Positions 19,014-28,768 are shown, counted from the first letter of the stretch. The stretch: 64,000 nucleotides of DNA from Pseudorhizobium endolithicum (GCF_902153245.2 NZ_CABFWF030000011.1:48423-112422), one strand, 5' to 3'. Notes: a model not told the origin generated them from the sequence alone. A program made the numbers and translations.

Positions 19014-20003
19014 TTAAAGCGACGCGCCAACCTTGCGCAGATCAGCGAGGATGGGTGCCTTCGGCAACCAGATCTTGTCATAAGCCTCGATGATCTTGCC
19101 GGCATCGGCGACTTCGACATCCTTGATCGTGATGACCTTCCCAAACTCCTCCAGAAGCTTGGACTCGTTGGCGACCGTTGCGTCGATCTGCTCGTCGAGC
19201 GCCGACTTGGTCAGGCGCGAAATCAGTTCGCGGTCGGCTTCCGGCAGTTGCTGCCACATGCGTCCCGATGCGAGCGCAACACATGGCATGAAGATGGCAT
19301 TCATCTTCAGCATGGTCTTCGAGACCTTGTCGAAACGCTGGTTCCAGGAGAACTCCAGATCAGCTTCCAGCCCGTCAACCTGACCGTTCGACATCGCATC
19401 GAAAACCGCCGGCGTCGGGATTGGTGTCGGCGCGGCACCTAGCAACTCATAAAAGTCCTTATAGGCGGGCGTCGTGTTTATGCGCAGCTTCATGCCATTG
19501 AGATCCTGAAGCCCCGCAATCTCCTTGGCCGTAAACACGACGCGCATCGTGGTGATGCCCCAGGCCAGCCCGATCGTGCCGGTCTCGGCGGGAAGGACAT
19601 CTAGCATCTGCATGGCGATCGGATCCCGGACCAGCTTCGCCACTTTTGCGGTGGAATCCACGACCCATGGCGCATTGATCGCTGCAATTGACGGGATGCG
19701 CGATCCAAGTTCGGCCGTCATGATCCAGCCAAGGTCCAGCGAACCGGCCTGCATCTGCTGCAACATGGCAGCCTCGGTGCCGAGCTGATTGGCCGGAAAC
19801 ACGGCTATGTTCAGGCGACCATTGGTCTCCGCCTTCAGCATCTCGCCGACCTTCAAGGCGGCATTATTCCACGGATGCCCTGGGGGCGTGGTGATACCTA
19901 GTCGGAGGGTCCGGCTTTCCTGGGCACGCGCAATGAAGGGCGTGCCAAGTACCGCCGCACCGATCGCGGCACTGCGAAGTATTGTTCGACGGGTTATGTT
20001 CAT
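19014..20003 (-). CDS. TRAP transporter periplasmic substrate-binding protein, DctP family
   Basis: This 329-residue exported receptor carries a twin-arginine-like signal peptide (MNITRRTILRSAAIGAAVLG, cleavage near ARAQ). The mature domain begins SRTLRLGITTPPGHPWNNAA and contains the DctP core: AETNGRLNIAVFPANQLGTE, then IAGLQDLNGMKLRINTTPAY with the Arg that normally binds the substrate carboxylate. It is first in a three-gene dctP-dctM-dctQ run on the minus strand as ordered in the window; transcription order is Q, M, P. A carboxylate such as hydroxyproline, a keto acid or an opine would fit. A decayed copy of its 3' end lies at 22843-23040. Confidence 0.9.
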   Translation of the reverse strand: MNITRRTILRSAAIGAAVLGTPFIARAQESRTLRLGITTPPGHPWNNAALKVGEMLKAETNGRLNIAVFPANQLGTEAAMLQQMQAGSLDLGWIMTAELGSRIPSIAAINAPWVVDSTAKVAKLVRDPIAMQMLDVLPAETGTIGLAWGITTMRVVFTAKEIAGLQDLNGMKLRINTTPAYKDFYELLGAAPTPIPTPAVFDAMSNGQVDGLEADLEFSWNQRFDKVSKTMLKMNAIFMPCVALASGRMWQQLPEADRELISRLTKSALDEQIDATVANESKLLEEFGKVITIKDVEVADAGKIIEAYDKIWLPKAPILADLRKVGASL

Positions 20004-20027
20004 TGTCTTATCCTCTGGAGTTGTCGG

Positions 20028-21293
20028 CTACCCGGCAAAGAAGGTGGAGAGCTGGGGGAAGATCGAAAGAAGGACCAGCAGTACGCATGACGCGGCAAAG
20101 AACGGCAATGTGACGATAAACATCTTGCCAGGCTTTGCACCAGTCACCGCTGACGCCACGAAGAAGCACAGCCCAACGGGCGGCGACAGAAAGCCCAGAA
20201 CCAGATTGATAACAACCACCACACCGAAGTGAATTGGATCAATGCCGTACACTTCCGTCGCGATCGGGAGCAGGATGGGCACCGTCATGATCAGCCCCGG
20301 AGCGCCATCAATGACCGTGCCTATAACCAGTAGGATGACGTTTACCAGCAGCATGAAGGTGATGGGATCAGACGCCACCGTCTGAACCCACGCGGCAACC
20401 TTCTGCGGCACCATTCCGTAAACCAGAACCCAGGAGAACACTGCCGCTGCGGCCACGAGAAACAGTACCACTGCCGAATAGATTGCCGAGCGCAGCAGCA
20501 TCTTTGGAATGTCCGCGTAAGACAAATCGCCGATCCAGTAACGCCCAACGGCGAAGGCTGCCACCACGCCGACAGCTGCGGCTTCCGTCGGATTTGCAAT
20601 ACCAGCCAGGATGGAGCCAACGATGATCACGGGGATGAGCAGTGTCGGCAATGCATCGAGGACGATCTTCGCGCGCACTCGCATCGGCTGCTTCTCTGCC
20701 TTCGGGTAGTTGTAAATGAAACCCATCAAGGCAATCACGACACAGAAGATCACCGTCATCAGGATGCCGGGGACCATGCCTGCCATGAGCATGTCAGCGA
20801 CGGGTTCCTGGGCGAGCACGCTATAGACGACGAACATGATTGACGGAGGTATGATCGGGCCCAACATGCCGCCATAGGCAGTAAGACCGGCCGCAAATGT
20901 CTTGTCGTAGCCTGCCTTTTCCATCTCCGGCACCATCATCTGGGCCATGATAGCTACCTGCGCTGTAGCTGAACCCAATATCGAGGCCACAAACATGTTG
21001 GCGAACAGATTCACATAGGCCAGCCCGCCGCGCAGCGCGCCAATGAAGGCCATCGTCATGTCGATGATCCGGCGCGTAATCCCTCCGCCGTTCATCACCT
21101 CGCCGATCAGCACAAACAGCGGAATGGAGATCAATCCGTAATTGTCGACGCCGCCAAACAGTTGAACCGGCAAGCTTTCGAAAAGGAGGATATTCCCGCT
21201 GTCGAGAATGTAGATCATGCTGACAAGCATCAGGCACAGCCCGATTGGCACCCCGATCAGCATCAGCAAAAGGAATGCGGAGGTCGTCACCAT
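20028..21293 (-). CDS. TRAP transporter large permease, DctM family
   Basis: This is a 421-residue integral membrane protein with about 12 hydrophobic segments. It includes MAQMMVPEMEKAGYDKTFAA, then GGMLGPIIPPSIMFVVYSVL, a hallmark of DctM, and the mirrored C-terminal motif PILLPIATEVYGIDPIHFGV followed by NLVLGFLSPPVG. It forms the Na+-coupled translocation subunit with DctQ and receives substrate from DctP. Its start overlaps the DctQ stop by one base, so the two are coupled. Confidence 0.93.
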   Translation of the reverse strand: MVTTSAFLLLMLIGVPIGLCLMLVSMIYILDSGNILLFESLPVQLFGGVDNYGLISIPLFVLIGEVMNGGGITRRIIDMTMAFIGALRGGLAYVNLFANMFVASILGSATAQVAIMAQMMVPEMEKAGYDKTFAAGLTAYGGMLGPIIPPSIMFVVYSVLAQEPVADMLMAGMVPGILMTVIFCVVIALMGFIYNYPKAEKQPMRVRAKIVLDALPTLLIPVIIVGSILAGIANPTEAAAVGVVAAFAVGRYWIGDLSYADIPKMLLRSAIYSAVVLFLVAAAAVFSWVLVYGMVPQKVAAWVQTVASDPITFMLLVNVILLVIGTVIDGAPGLIMTVPILLPIATEVYGIDPIHFGVVVVINLVLGFLSPPVGLCFFVASAVTGAKPGKMFIVTLPFFAASCVLLVLLSIFPQLSTFFAG

Positions 21294-21913
21294 CAGTTCA
21301 CGCCCTCCGCATGGTCAAATCCCGGCCGTGAGCGTACTGGAGCAAAGCCCAAATCCTCTAGAAGATTTGCAAGTCCATGGATCAGCATCGTCGCCGCAAA
21401 GATCGGGATGATCAGGCTGACCATCCAGGTGGGCCAACGCAGCGTTTGCGTCTGTTCCGTGTACAGGAAGTTGAACGTCTGACCGGCATAGGCCTTGGCA
21501 TCGAAACCAGCTGCGGCAATGCCAAGTGGATCCATCCAGCGCCAGCACATATAGCCGAGAGCAAAGGCGAACACGGCGATAAACAGGCTTGCGGCCGCCT
21601 TTAGCCGCCGGGCATGAACCTCCGACAGCTTGTCGGAGAGCAAAGTCACGGAAAAATCCAGCCGAAGTCGCGTGAGAGCCGAGGCGCCGACGAATGCGAG
21701 CCAGACCATGGCGTACACTGCGGCTTCATCGACCCAGTAAAGGGGCACGCCGGTGTAGCGGGTAATCACGTTGAGCAGAATTAGCCCGAGCACCAGCGCC
21801 ATGAAGGCCCCTGCCAAGACCTTTTCGAAGACGAGTACGGCTTCCGAAAGACCGACCACAAGACGGACGGGTGCGGCCGGTGTCTTCACATTTGCAACCG
21901 ATCCTGTTCTCAT
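21293..21913 (-). CDS. TRAP transporter small permease, DctQ family
   Basis: The 206-residue protein has four predicted membrane helices. The central region WVDEAAVYAMVWLAFVGASA is the conserved DctQ core (the W-x-E/D-E...W-x-x-F-x-G-A pattern). It is the first gene of the TRAP operon and diverges from the second gntR gene across a 71-bp gap with an inverted repeat, so regulation by that GntR protein is plausible. Confidence 0.9.
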   Translation of the reverse strand: MRTGSVANVKTPAAPVRLVVGLSEAVLVFEKVLAGAFMALVLGLILLNVITRYTGVPLYWVDEAAVYAMVWLAFVGASALTRLRLDFSVTLLSDKLSEVHARRLKAAASLFIAVFAFALGYMCWRWMDPLGIAAAGFDAKAYAGQTFNFLYTEQTQTLRWPTWMVSLIIPIFAATMLIHGLANLLEDLGFAPVRSRPGFDHAEGVN

Positions 21914-21931
21914 TTGTCCCCCTTGTTTTCA

Positions 21932-21949
21932 TATAAAGTAGATTTTATA
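21932..21949. promoter_or_regulatory. Inverted repeat in the divergent dctQ/gntR promoter
   Basis: TATAAA and TTTATA arms are separated by six bases (tataaagtagattttata) midway between the dctQ start and the divergent gntR start. Position and symmetry make it a candidate operator for the adjacent GntR protein. The AT-rich core could equally be a -10 region. Confidence 0.4.
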
Positions 21950-21984
21950 CATTTCGCGATGTCAATGCCCAGCTGGATGATTTT

Positions 21985-22692
21985 GTGAAACCATCTTTCA
22001 AACACCGAACGCTGTCGGCGGCGCTCCTGGAAGAAATCCGCCAGGACATCTTGTCGGGGCGCTACAAAGCGGGAACCCAGCTCAGACAGGACGCTTTGGC
22101 AGAGGCCTATGGCGTCAGTCGGATTCCGATTCGAGAGGCTCTGTTTCAGCTGGAGGCAGCAGGACTGGTCAAAATCATGCCGCAGAAAGGGGCAGTGGTA
22201 TCCCACCTTTCGCGTGAAGAGATCGAGGATGTATTTCAGCTTCGCATCCTACTGGAGCCGCGCCTTTTGCTGGCGTCGGCGCCCCAACTGACCGATGAGG
22301 ACTACGAACGTCTGCAGGTCAAGCACCTCAATTATGTTGAGGCCATCTCCGCCAATGCTGTCAATGAATACGGTCGGTTAAACGCAGATCTTCATCTAGC
22401 CCTCTATCACCGTGCAAATCTACCAAGAACCGCCCAAATCGTAACTTCGCTCCTGGAGACAAGTGATCGCTATACCAGGATCCAGTTGTCGAATCCGGCT
22501 GCCATGCAAAGGGCTATGACGGAGCATGCGGACCTTATTCAGCTGTGCCGTTCAGGCCGATTTCAAGATGCTGCCCGCTTCCTGGCGGAACACGTGGCTG
22601 CGGTTCAGGACGACCTGGTCATGACACTGGCCAAGGTGCCGGAAACAGGCCCGCCAGATGCTTCTTCAGTCCCTGTGCATGAACGGGCGTAG
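21985..22692 (+). CDS. GntR-family transcriptional regulator (FCD subfamily)
   Basis: The protein is 235 residues with a GTG start; GGATGA lies about 8 bp ahead. The winged-helix domain (LLEEIRQDILSGRYKAGTQL, then VSRIPIREALFQLEAAGLVK) is followed by an FCD ligand domain with HADLIQLCRSGRFQDAARFL near the C-terminus. It is transcribed divergently from the TRAP operon and is the obvious candidate to control it. It is not a close copy of the other GntR protein at 17872-18576. Confidence 0.87.
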   Translation: MKPSFKHRTLSAALLEEIRQDILSGRYKAGTQLRQDALAEAYGVSRIPIREALFQLEAAGLVKIMPQKGAVVSHLSREEIEDVFQLRILLEPRLLLASAPQLTDEDYERLQVKHLNYVEAISANAVNEYGRLNADLHLALYHRANLPRTAQIVTSLLETSDRYTRIQLSNPAAMQRAMTEHADLIQLCRSGRFQDAARFLAEHVAAVQDDLVMTLAKVPETGPPDASSVPVHERA

Positions 22693-22842
22693 GCAGTGAC
22701 TGGCGCCGAGGGACATTTGATTGGCCTTAAGGCGATCCTGGTAAAAGGATCGATTTTCGACCGAAGCTCGATGGAGCGCGCCCTCCTGACGAAATCGCTT
22801 AAACTTGCAGCTGCTGCAACGCTCGATAGAGCAAACATCCAT

Positions 22843-23040
22843 GACCTGGTGCAGATCCGCGAGGATTGGTGCCTTCAGCAGCTTGATCTTGGCATAAGCC
22901 CCCGATGATCTTGCCGGGCATCGGCGACATCGACATCCTTAATTGTGTTAACCTTCCAGATCCCTCCAGAAGCTTGGGCGCGTTGGCGACATCCAATCGA
23001 TCTGCTCGTCGGGCGCCGACTGATCAGGGTTTGAACCCGC
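22843..23040 (-). pseudogene. Decayed 3' fragment of a second dctP gene
   Basis: On the minus strand this stretch reads QASGGIWKVNTIKDVDVADA followed by a KIIGGL-like segment. It parallels LLEEFGKVITIKDVEVADAG and KIIEAYDKIWLPKAPILADL of the intact DctP. At DNA level both share blocks such as gatgatcttgccg, catcggcgac, gacatcctt and ctccagaagcttgg in the same order. Small indels break the frame. It is a remnant of a paralogous or duplicated TRAP receptor gene. Confidence 0.8.
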
Positions 23041-23228
23041 CTTTGCGGACGGCGCTCGATTGCTCTCGGTGACTGCTCAACGGTGCGTGCTAGCTCGGAC
23101 ATCCGATGCAGGGTATTCCCATGCACGGCTCCTGGCATAGCGCCTTTTCTCATCAAAAGGACCTGTCGCGCAGGTTGCCGTTAAGCCGTCAGCTGCAGCT
23201 TTATTTTGCGGCCGACACCAACATGCAA
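23041..23228. other. Gap between the dctP remnant and ftsK-like gene
   Basis: No recognisable gene is present. The sequence is likely further debris upstream of the dctP fragment. It also contains the 3' flank of the translocase gene. Confidence 0.35.
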
Positions 23229-25760
23229 TTAAGCTTGCGGATCGGCCTGCGCCTTTAGCCCCAGGATCTCGCGTTTGCCAACGTGGTTTGGAGGCCCCAC
23301 CAGACCTTCCTGTTCCATCCTTTCAACGAGAGAAGCAGCGCGATTATAGCCAATCGACAATCTTCGTTGGATATAGGAGGTCGAACATTTGTTGTCACGT
23401 TGCACGATCTTCAGCGCTCGATCGTAAAGTTCATCAGCGCCTCCGTCTTCACCCGCCTCGGTTTGATCGAAGACCACGGCATCTTCCGCCTCATCCGTCT
23501 CCGTATCAGCCTCCTCGGTCACTCCACAAAGATAAGATGGCCGTCCCTGTGCCTTCAGGTGGGCGACAACCCTCTCCACTTCGTAATCGGACACAAAGGG
23601 TCCGTGCACGCGGCAGATGCGGCCGCCACCCATCATATGCAGCATGTCCCCTTGGCCAAGCAGATGCTCTGCACCCTGCTCGCCCAGGATAGTGCGACTG
23701 TCGATCTTTGAGGTGACCTGAAAAGAAATCCGGGTCGGAAAGTTGGCTTTGATTGTGCCGGTGATGACATCTACCGACGGACGTTGAGTGGCCATGACAA
23801 GATGAATGCCGGCCGCACGAGCCATTTGCGCGAGCCGCTGAATGGCACCTTCGATCTCCTTGCCGGCGACCATCATGAGGTCTGCCATTTCATCGACGAT
23901 CACGACGATGTAAGGCAGTGGTTGAAGATCCAACTCTTGCTGCTCGAGTAACTCCTCACCAGTGCTTCTGTCCAACCCACAGGGGACGCTGACGTAGATG
24001 GTCTCGCCCTTGCTACGGGCTTCTGCCACGCGCTGATTGAACCCGTCGATGTTGCGCACTGCCAGACGCGACATCTTGCGATATCGCTCTTCCATCTCAC
24101 GGACCGCCCATTTGAGCGCAAGTACAGCTTTCTTGGAGTCCGTCACAACAGGTGTAAGCAGATGAGGAATACCATCATAGACCGACAGCTCCAGCATTTT
24201 CGGATCAATCATGATGAGGCGGCATTCGTCCGGCCTGAGGTGGTATAGCAAGGACAGGATCATCGTGTTGATGGCGACTGACTTGCCAGACCCTGTTGTG
24301 CCTGCGACGAGCAGATGCGGCATTCTGGCAAGATCAGCAACGACGGGTTCACCGCCAATCGTCTTTCCCAAGCAAAGGGGCAGGCGTTGGTCCGTGCTCA
24401 TGTAGCTTTCGCTTTCAAATAGCTCTCTAAGATAGACCGTCTCTCGTTGCGGGTTAGGCAGCTCGATCCCGATGACGTTACGCCCCGGCACGACGGCGAC
24501 ACGCGCAGACAAGGCAGACATGGATCGGGCGATGTCATCCGACAGATTGATGATGCGCGAGGATTTCACGCCAGGTGCAGGCGCAAACTCATATAGAGTT
24601 ACGACCGGACCGGGGCAGACATCAATGATGTCGCCCTTGACGCCAAAATCTTCCAGAACACTCTCAAGCAGACCGGCGCTCTTCTCAAGAGCCTCCTGAC
24701 TCATCTCACCGACAGGGATCGCTCTTGCGGGCTGCAAGAAATCGATGGATGGGAACAGATAATCGAAAGCGTCGGTGCCGGATGACGCCGTCCTGACGCG
24801 ACGAAGGTTGGGGCTGTCGCTGCAAGCCGGCGGATGCCGCTCAAGACGGTGGCCGGGAGTAGTGCTAAAGGGTGATCTGCTTACGGCGCTGTCAGCTCCC
24901 TGGGGCCGAACTTCGACCTGTCGATAAAAAGCCAAGGGAGATGCCAGCTGTGCCGGAGCATCATGGGAAGAGCTCCCCTCCTCCAAACGCGTCGCTGTCA
25001 CTTCAGGAGCTTGAATGAGCCGCTGCGGCCGAGGCGTCGTGAGAACTGGATGTGGCATCGACGGTCGCGCGAAAGTCGTGGTCGGCTGTCGCTCCTGATG
25101 CTTGTCGAGATCCAAACCTGAGGTCCCCAAGCTAAGCATCTCCCAAAAGAGGTGATCCGGAATTGCCCGCGCCACTCGCTCTTCTTGTGATCGTCTGCCG
25201 TTAGCCATTGGCGGCTCTGGAAGCTTCCCCAGGTTTAGACCACCAGGAACGTCCTGCTTTTCTATCTCCACAAAGTTCGCGGCGGCCGCGGCAGCTTGAG
25301 CATGAGCGTCGGCGTGCTCGGATGAACCCCGCGCGAGGCTTGCTTCCTTCTTGAGACGCACGTCCAGCGCGGGAGTCACAGTGCCGACAATGGCCTGCTC
25401 GACGCGATGCTGTAGCTCTCGAGCTGGTGAGACTGCCTCAGCGGTTTCGGTCAAACCAGATGTTAAGCCCACGTTCGCAGTTTGCCGATCTTGCGATTCC
25501 ACATCTTCGGGCCTCGCCCTTCCCGGAGTGCGAGTAAAGCGGACGTTGGGCTTGAGTACGAATGGACGCTGCCACCGCGGTAACTGTTCCGGATCAAGGA
25601 TAATCGCATCGTGCACCGGATCCGGCGACGTCTTCACATCAGGCAGACTTTTAGCAGAGGCTGGTGAAGTGGTGACGGCGGATGGATCCTCTCCAGCCTG
25701 GTCGATTTGATTGTTGGGGAAAGAAATTCGAGGATGCTCGTGCATACTACGCGACACCAT
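23229..25760 (-). CDS. FtsK/SpoIIIE-type DNA translocase lacking N-terminal membrane helices
   Basis: The protein is 843 residues. The first 340 or so are hydrophilic, Pro/Ser-rich and contain no membrane segments, unlike the four-helix N-terminus of canonical FtsK. An alpha/motor domain follows: [20 protein letters not shown], Walker [10 protein letters not shown] near residue 487 and Walker [13 protein letters not shown] near 620. [20 protein letters not shown] and [20 protein letters not shown] are also present. The C-terminal winged-helix gamma domain ([20 protein letters not shown]) normally reads KOPS sites. It is probably a soluble or partner-recruited translocase for segregation of a replicon. 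The domain layout resembles shorter FtsK paralogues in Rhizobiales. Confidence 0.9.
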   Translation of the reverse strand: MVSRSMHEHPRISFPNNQIDQAGEDPSAVTTSPASAKSLPDVKTSPDPVHDAIILDPEQLPRWQRPFVLKPNVRFTRTPGRARPEDVESQDRQTANVGLTSGLTETAEAVSPARELQHRVEQAIVGTVTPALDVRLKKEASLARGSSEHADAHAQAAAAAANFVEIEKQDVPGGLNLGKLPEPPMANGRRSQEERVARAIPDHLFWEMLSLGTSGLDLDKHQERQPTTTFARPSMPHPVLTTPRPQRLIQAPEVTATRLEEGSSSHDAPAQLASPLAFYRQVEVRPQGADSAVSRSPFSTTPGHRLERHPPACSDSPNLRRVRTASSGTDAFDYLFPSIDFLQPARAIPVGEMSQEALEKSAGLLESVLEDFGVKGDIIDVCPGPVVTLYEFAPAPGVKSSRIINLSDDIARSMSALSARVAVVPGRNVIGIELPNPQRETVYLRELFESESYMSTDQRLPLCLGKTIGGEPVVADLARMPHLLVAGTTGSGKSVAINTMILSLLYHLRPDECRLIMIDPKMLELSVYDGIPHLLTPVVTDSKKAVLALKWAVREMEERYRKMSRLAVRNIDGFNQRVAEARSKGETIYVSVPCGLDRSTGEELLEQQELDLQPLPYIVVIVDEMADLMMVAGKEIEGAIQRLAQMARAAGIHLVMATQRPSVDVITGTIKANFPTRISFQVTSKIDSRTILGEQGAEHLLGQGDMLHMMGGGRICRVHGPFVSDYEVERVVAHLKAQGRPSYLCGVTEEADTETDEAEDAVVFDQTEAGEDGGADELYDRALKIVQRDNKCSTSYIQRRLSIGYNRAASLVERMEQEGLVGPPNHVGKREILGLKAQADPQA

Positions 25761-25914
25761 TTATGAGCGATCAAACCGGGACCGTTAATAGAAAGAAAAC
25801 CTTAACCAGGTGTTGCCGAGCTTCATCGTGAGGGGGTGGAATACCCGCTTACCTGACGTCATGGGCAGGTGCCGCGATGTGCGCTTATCCCGCTGCGTTC
25901 GTTATGGTCACGAC

Positions 25915-26130
25915 ATGGTCAGCTTCATTGAACTTAAGCTCTGGAAGTATGTCGTTGACGATATCGAGGTTGCAATGGCCTACTGGCTCGGCACGATGGG
26001 CGTAGGGCCATGGCACTACAACGCAAAGGTGCCGATCGAGGACTACACCTACGAGGGAAAGCGCTACGAGGTCCACAATTCCGTCGCGCTCGCCAATGCC
26101 GGCTTTATCCAGGTCGAGCTGATCCAGACT
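25915..26130 (+). pseudogene. VOC/glyoxalase-family protein, 3' end lost at an IS junction
   Basis: The frame from ATG 25915 (MVSFIELKLWKYVVDDIEVA) continues as MAYWLGTMGVGPWHYNAKVP and then EVHNSVALANAGFIQVELIQ, a typical N-terminal vicinal-oxygen-chelate half-domain. After LIQT near 26130 the family sequence stops and IS5-type sequence starts on the opposite strand. The remaining gene is under half the usual length and should be non-functional. Confidence 0.75.
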
Positions 26131-26336
26131 TTGCGCCATCGGGAGAACCGATTGTAGAGCGTGGTACGCGGGCCCTATCGTTCGGGCATATCCCGCCACG
26201 ATGAACCGGTCCGAAACCGCCATAGGATGCCATTGATCACTCGGCGGTCATCAACTCTTTTGATCCCACGGCGATTGGTCGGTAAAAGCGGCGCGAGGAC
26301 GGCCCACTCTTCGTCGCTCGATTCGTGACGGCGCAT
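26130..26336 (-). pseudogene. IS5-family transposase, N-terminal fragment with in-frame stop
   Basis: Starting at ATG 26336, the minus strand reads MRRHESSDEEWAVLAPLLPT and then VDDRRVINGILWRFRTGSSW with RDMPER, the highly conserved N-terminus of IS5-family transposases. The next codon is TAG, where the family has Tyr. The same frame then continues GPRTTLYNRFSRWRKVWI, so only a point mutation separates the two parts. The catalytic DDE region is missing. Confidence 0.8.
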
Positions 26337-26588
26337 GGCAATCTCCTTTCGCGAAGATTGAATCACACACCGTTACGAAGATGAACCCCGTTTATGCGGT
26401 CACGGCCTAAGGTTGCGCGCTCTGATCGGGGAGTGGAAACCCAATGGGATTGGGTCCCGCAACCTTCAGCCGAAGCCTTTTGTATACGTTGCGGGCTCCC
26501 CGACCGAGGCTCGCGCGGCGTTCGAACAGAAGCACAAGAGATCGTCCGTGCCAAGAACAATAGAGCAGCCGCAACGAGGGTGGGGCTC
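26337..26588. other. Gap with probable transposon debris
   Basis: About 250 bp lie between the IS5-type fragment and the LysR gene 3' end. No family motif was recognised in any frame. The location beside a truncated gene suggests a deletion scar. Confidence 0.3.
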
Positions 26589-27554
26589 TCACCCGCTGAC
26601 TCGGCCCCCACCTTCCCCGCGATCATCAACGCCGTCCAGCATCTGGGCGAGGTGATCGATGGCACTAGCTGCCTCGGCTCTTAAGTCATCCATGAAGGAG
26701 ACGAGCAGACCCGGCTGCGGCTTGTGGCGCGGCATGAGGGCGTAGATGGTGAACGGGATGGCGGGGCTGAACGCCACGACATCGATCCCGCTGGTCCTGG
26801 CGGCGGCGAGCGCGGTGAACGGGTCGACGACGGTTACGCCGACACCTGCTGCGGCGAGCGCGCAGGCAGAGCATGCATAGCCACTCTCGACCACGTTCTT
26901 CCGATCGACACCGCTGATGTCGAAGACGGCATCGATCCTTCCGCGCAGTTCGGTTTCCCTACTCAGCGAGATGAAGCGCTCTTCCTTAAGATCCTCCGGG
27001 CGTAGCGAATGTGATCCTGCCAGCCTGTGGCCGGCCGGAAGCACACAGACGGCCGGCGCAGAGACCAGGACTTCGGACGCAACGGAATCCCTCTTCGGCT
27101 GGGCTGTCGACAAGCCGAGGTCGCAGCGGTGACCACTGACCCATTCCTCGACATAGCTCGAGCTGCGGATATTGAACTCGACCGTCGCCTCGGGGCGATC
27201 GGAGAGAAACCGACCAATTACCTGGGGTAGCGTATCAAGACCAAGTGCCGCGGTGGCAACGATGCGCAGATGCCCGGCCGAACCGCGCGAGAGGCGACGG
27301 GCATTGCGCGCGGTCTCCTCAAGGACTGCAAAGGCTTTATCGACCTCTTCGAATAGGGCATTGGCTTCAGCGCGCGGGACGAGCCGCCCGCGAACCCGGT
27401 CAAACAACCGTATCCCCGTATGTGCCTCGAGCTGCGACAGAAGCTTGCTGACGCTTGGCTGGGTCAGGCGCAGCATCTCTCCCGCACCTGTCACCGAGCC
27501 GCATAGCATCGTGGCTCGAAAGGCTTCCAGCTGGCGAACATTCAGGGGCGGCAT
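26589..27554 (-). CDS. LysR-family transcriptional regulator
   Basis: The frame opens at 27707, but ATG 27554 (MPPLNVRQLEAFRATMLCGS) aligns with the normal LysR N-terminus and gives 321 residues. The winged helix is VTGAGEMLRLTQPSVSKLLS. A C-terminal periplasmic-binding-like domain follows (RIVATAALGLDTLPQVIGRF, then VCVLPAGHRLAG). It is divergent from the ABC transporter/dehydrogenase operon across about 100 bp, the usual arrangement for an activator of that operon. The N-terminus resembles opine-responsive regulators of the NocR/OccR kind, which fits the downstream oxidase (inference). Confidence 0.85.
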   Translation of the reverse strand: MPPLNVRQLEAFRATMLCGSVTGAGEMLRLTQPSVSKLLSQLEAHTGIRLFDRVRGRLVPRAEANALFEEVDKAFAVLEETARNARRLSRGSAGHLRIVATAALGLDTLPQVIGRFLSDRPEATVEFNIRSSSYVEEWVSGHRCDLGLSTAQPKRDSVASEVLVSAPAVCVLPAGHRLAGSHSLRPEDLKEERFISLSRETELRGRIDAVFDISGVDRKNVVESGYACSACALAAAGVGVTVVDPFTALAAARTSGIDVVAFSPAIPFTIYALMPRHKPQPGLLVSFMDDLRAEAASAIDHLAQMLDGVDDRGEGGGRVSG

Positions 27555-27657
27555 AGCCCGTCCATAGATTTGGTGAATGGATCCGTTCCCTTTTCGACTT
27601 TGACACTGCCGGACCCCCACGGCAACCTCACCCTTGGAAAAAAATGGGAGACTACAT

Positions 27658-28725
27658 ATGCGGATGCTTTCAAATCGCCGCGGCGGCAGGCCGTGCGCGA
27701 CGCTCATTCTTGCTGCCTTTTTCTTTACGGCCCCTGCAATCGCCCGTTCTCAGTCGGCAGACACGACCCTCTATGTTGCGGGATATGGCGGAACCTCCGA
27801 AGCGACGATCAAGACGCATGTGCTTGAGCCTTTCGCGCTCCGTCACAAGGTCAGGATCGAATATATCGCCGGCACCTCTGCGGCGAACCTTGCGCGCCTG
27901 CAGGCACAGTCCGGCAATCAGCAGATCGATCTCGCCATTCTCGATGACGGTCCCATGCAGCAGGCGGTCGACCTTGGCCTGTGCGACGAGATCAATCCGT
28001 TTCCCGCCATGGAGCGCCTCTATCCGCTGGCAAAGGCCAATGGCCAGGGCCATTCCCTCGGCATCGGCTTCGTAGCTACCGGCTTTGCCTACAATGTGGA
28101 GACATTCGCCGCGGAAGCTCTGCCGGCGCCGGCATCCTGGCTAGATCTTGCAGATCCGCGCTACAAGGGCCGCTTGCTCGTGCCGTCGATCACCAACAGC
28201 TATGGTCTGCACACGCTTCTGGGACTGCAGCGCGCCCTCAAGTCGGACGACATCGAGCCCGCCTTCGACTTTTTCGAGGAAAAGGTCGCAGACAACGTCT
28301 TCAGCTTCGAAACCTCGTCGGGAAAGATCTCCGAACTGCTGCAGACCGGTCAAGTGAGCATTGCCGTCTGGGGAAGTGGCCGCAGTCATTCTCTCGCCAA
28401 ATCGGGCTTCCCTGTCAGGTTCGTGACACCTCGGGAAGGCGCCATTGCCCTGCAGACTACGATCTGCCCGATCGTCGGAACCGAGGCGCCCGAGCTCGTC
28501 CAGTCGCTTCTGCAGGCCTTCTATGATCCCGAAGTCCAGGCAGCACTGGCAAGGGAAGCCGGTTGGGGACCGTCCAATCGCGATACGGTGCTTGATCCCG
28601 AGACGGCAGCTGCGGTGCCCTATGGACGGGAAGCGGTTGGCAAGCTGATCGCCGTCGACTGGACCCAGGTGAACGCCAGCCGCAGCGACTGGTCCCGCCG
28701 ATGGACACGGCAGATCGAGAAATAA
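27658..28725 (+). CDS. ABC transporter substrate-binding protein, putrescine/spermidine type
   Basis: The ATG at 27658 follows GGGAG with good spacing and is preferred to the upstream TTG at 27634. The 355-residue protein has a signal peptide (ATLILAAFFFTAPAIARSQS). Its mature PotD/PotF-like domain begins DTTLYVAGYGGTSEATIKTH and includes LGIGFVATGFAYNVETF and PASWLDLADPRYKGRLLVPS. It is the first gene of a seven-gene plus-strand operon with ATPase, two permeases and a three-subunit dehydrogenase. The ligand is therefore likely a cationic or N-substituted amino compound that the dehydrogenase oxidises (inference). Confidence 0.87.
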   Translation: MRMLSNRRGGRPCATLILAAFFFTAPAIARSQSADTTLYVAGYGGTSEATIKTHVLEPFALRHKVRIEYIAGTSAANLARLQAQSGNQQIDLAILDDGPMQQAVDLGLCDEINPFPAMERLYPLAKANGQGHSLGIGFVATGFAYNVETFAAEALPAPASWLDLADPRYKGRLLVPSITNSYGLHTLLGLQRALKSDDIEPAFDFFEEKVADNVFSFETSSGKISELLQTGQVSIAVWGSGRSHSLAKSGFPVRFVTPREGAIALQTTICPIVGTEAPELVQSLLQAFYDPEVQAALAREAGWGPSNRDTVLDPETAAAVPYGREAVGKLIAVDWTQVNASRSDWSRRWTRQIEK

Positions 28726-28768
28726 CGATCGCCAGAATTCCTCCTACAACATCAGTTTCGGGTGCCCA

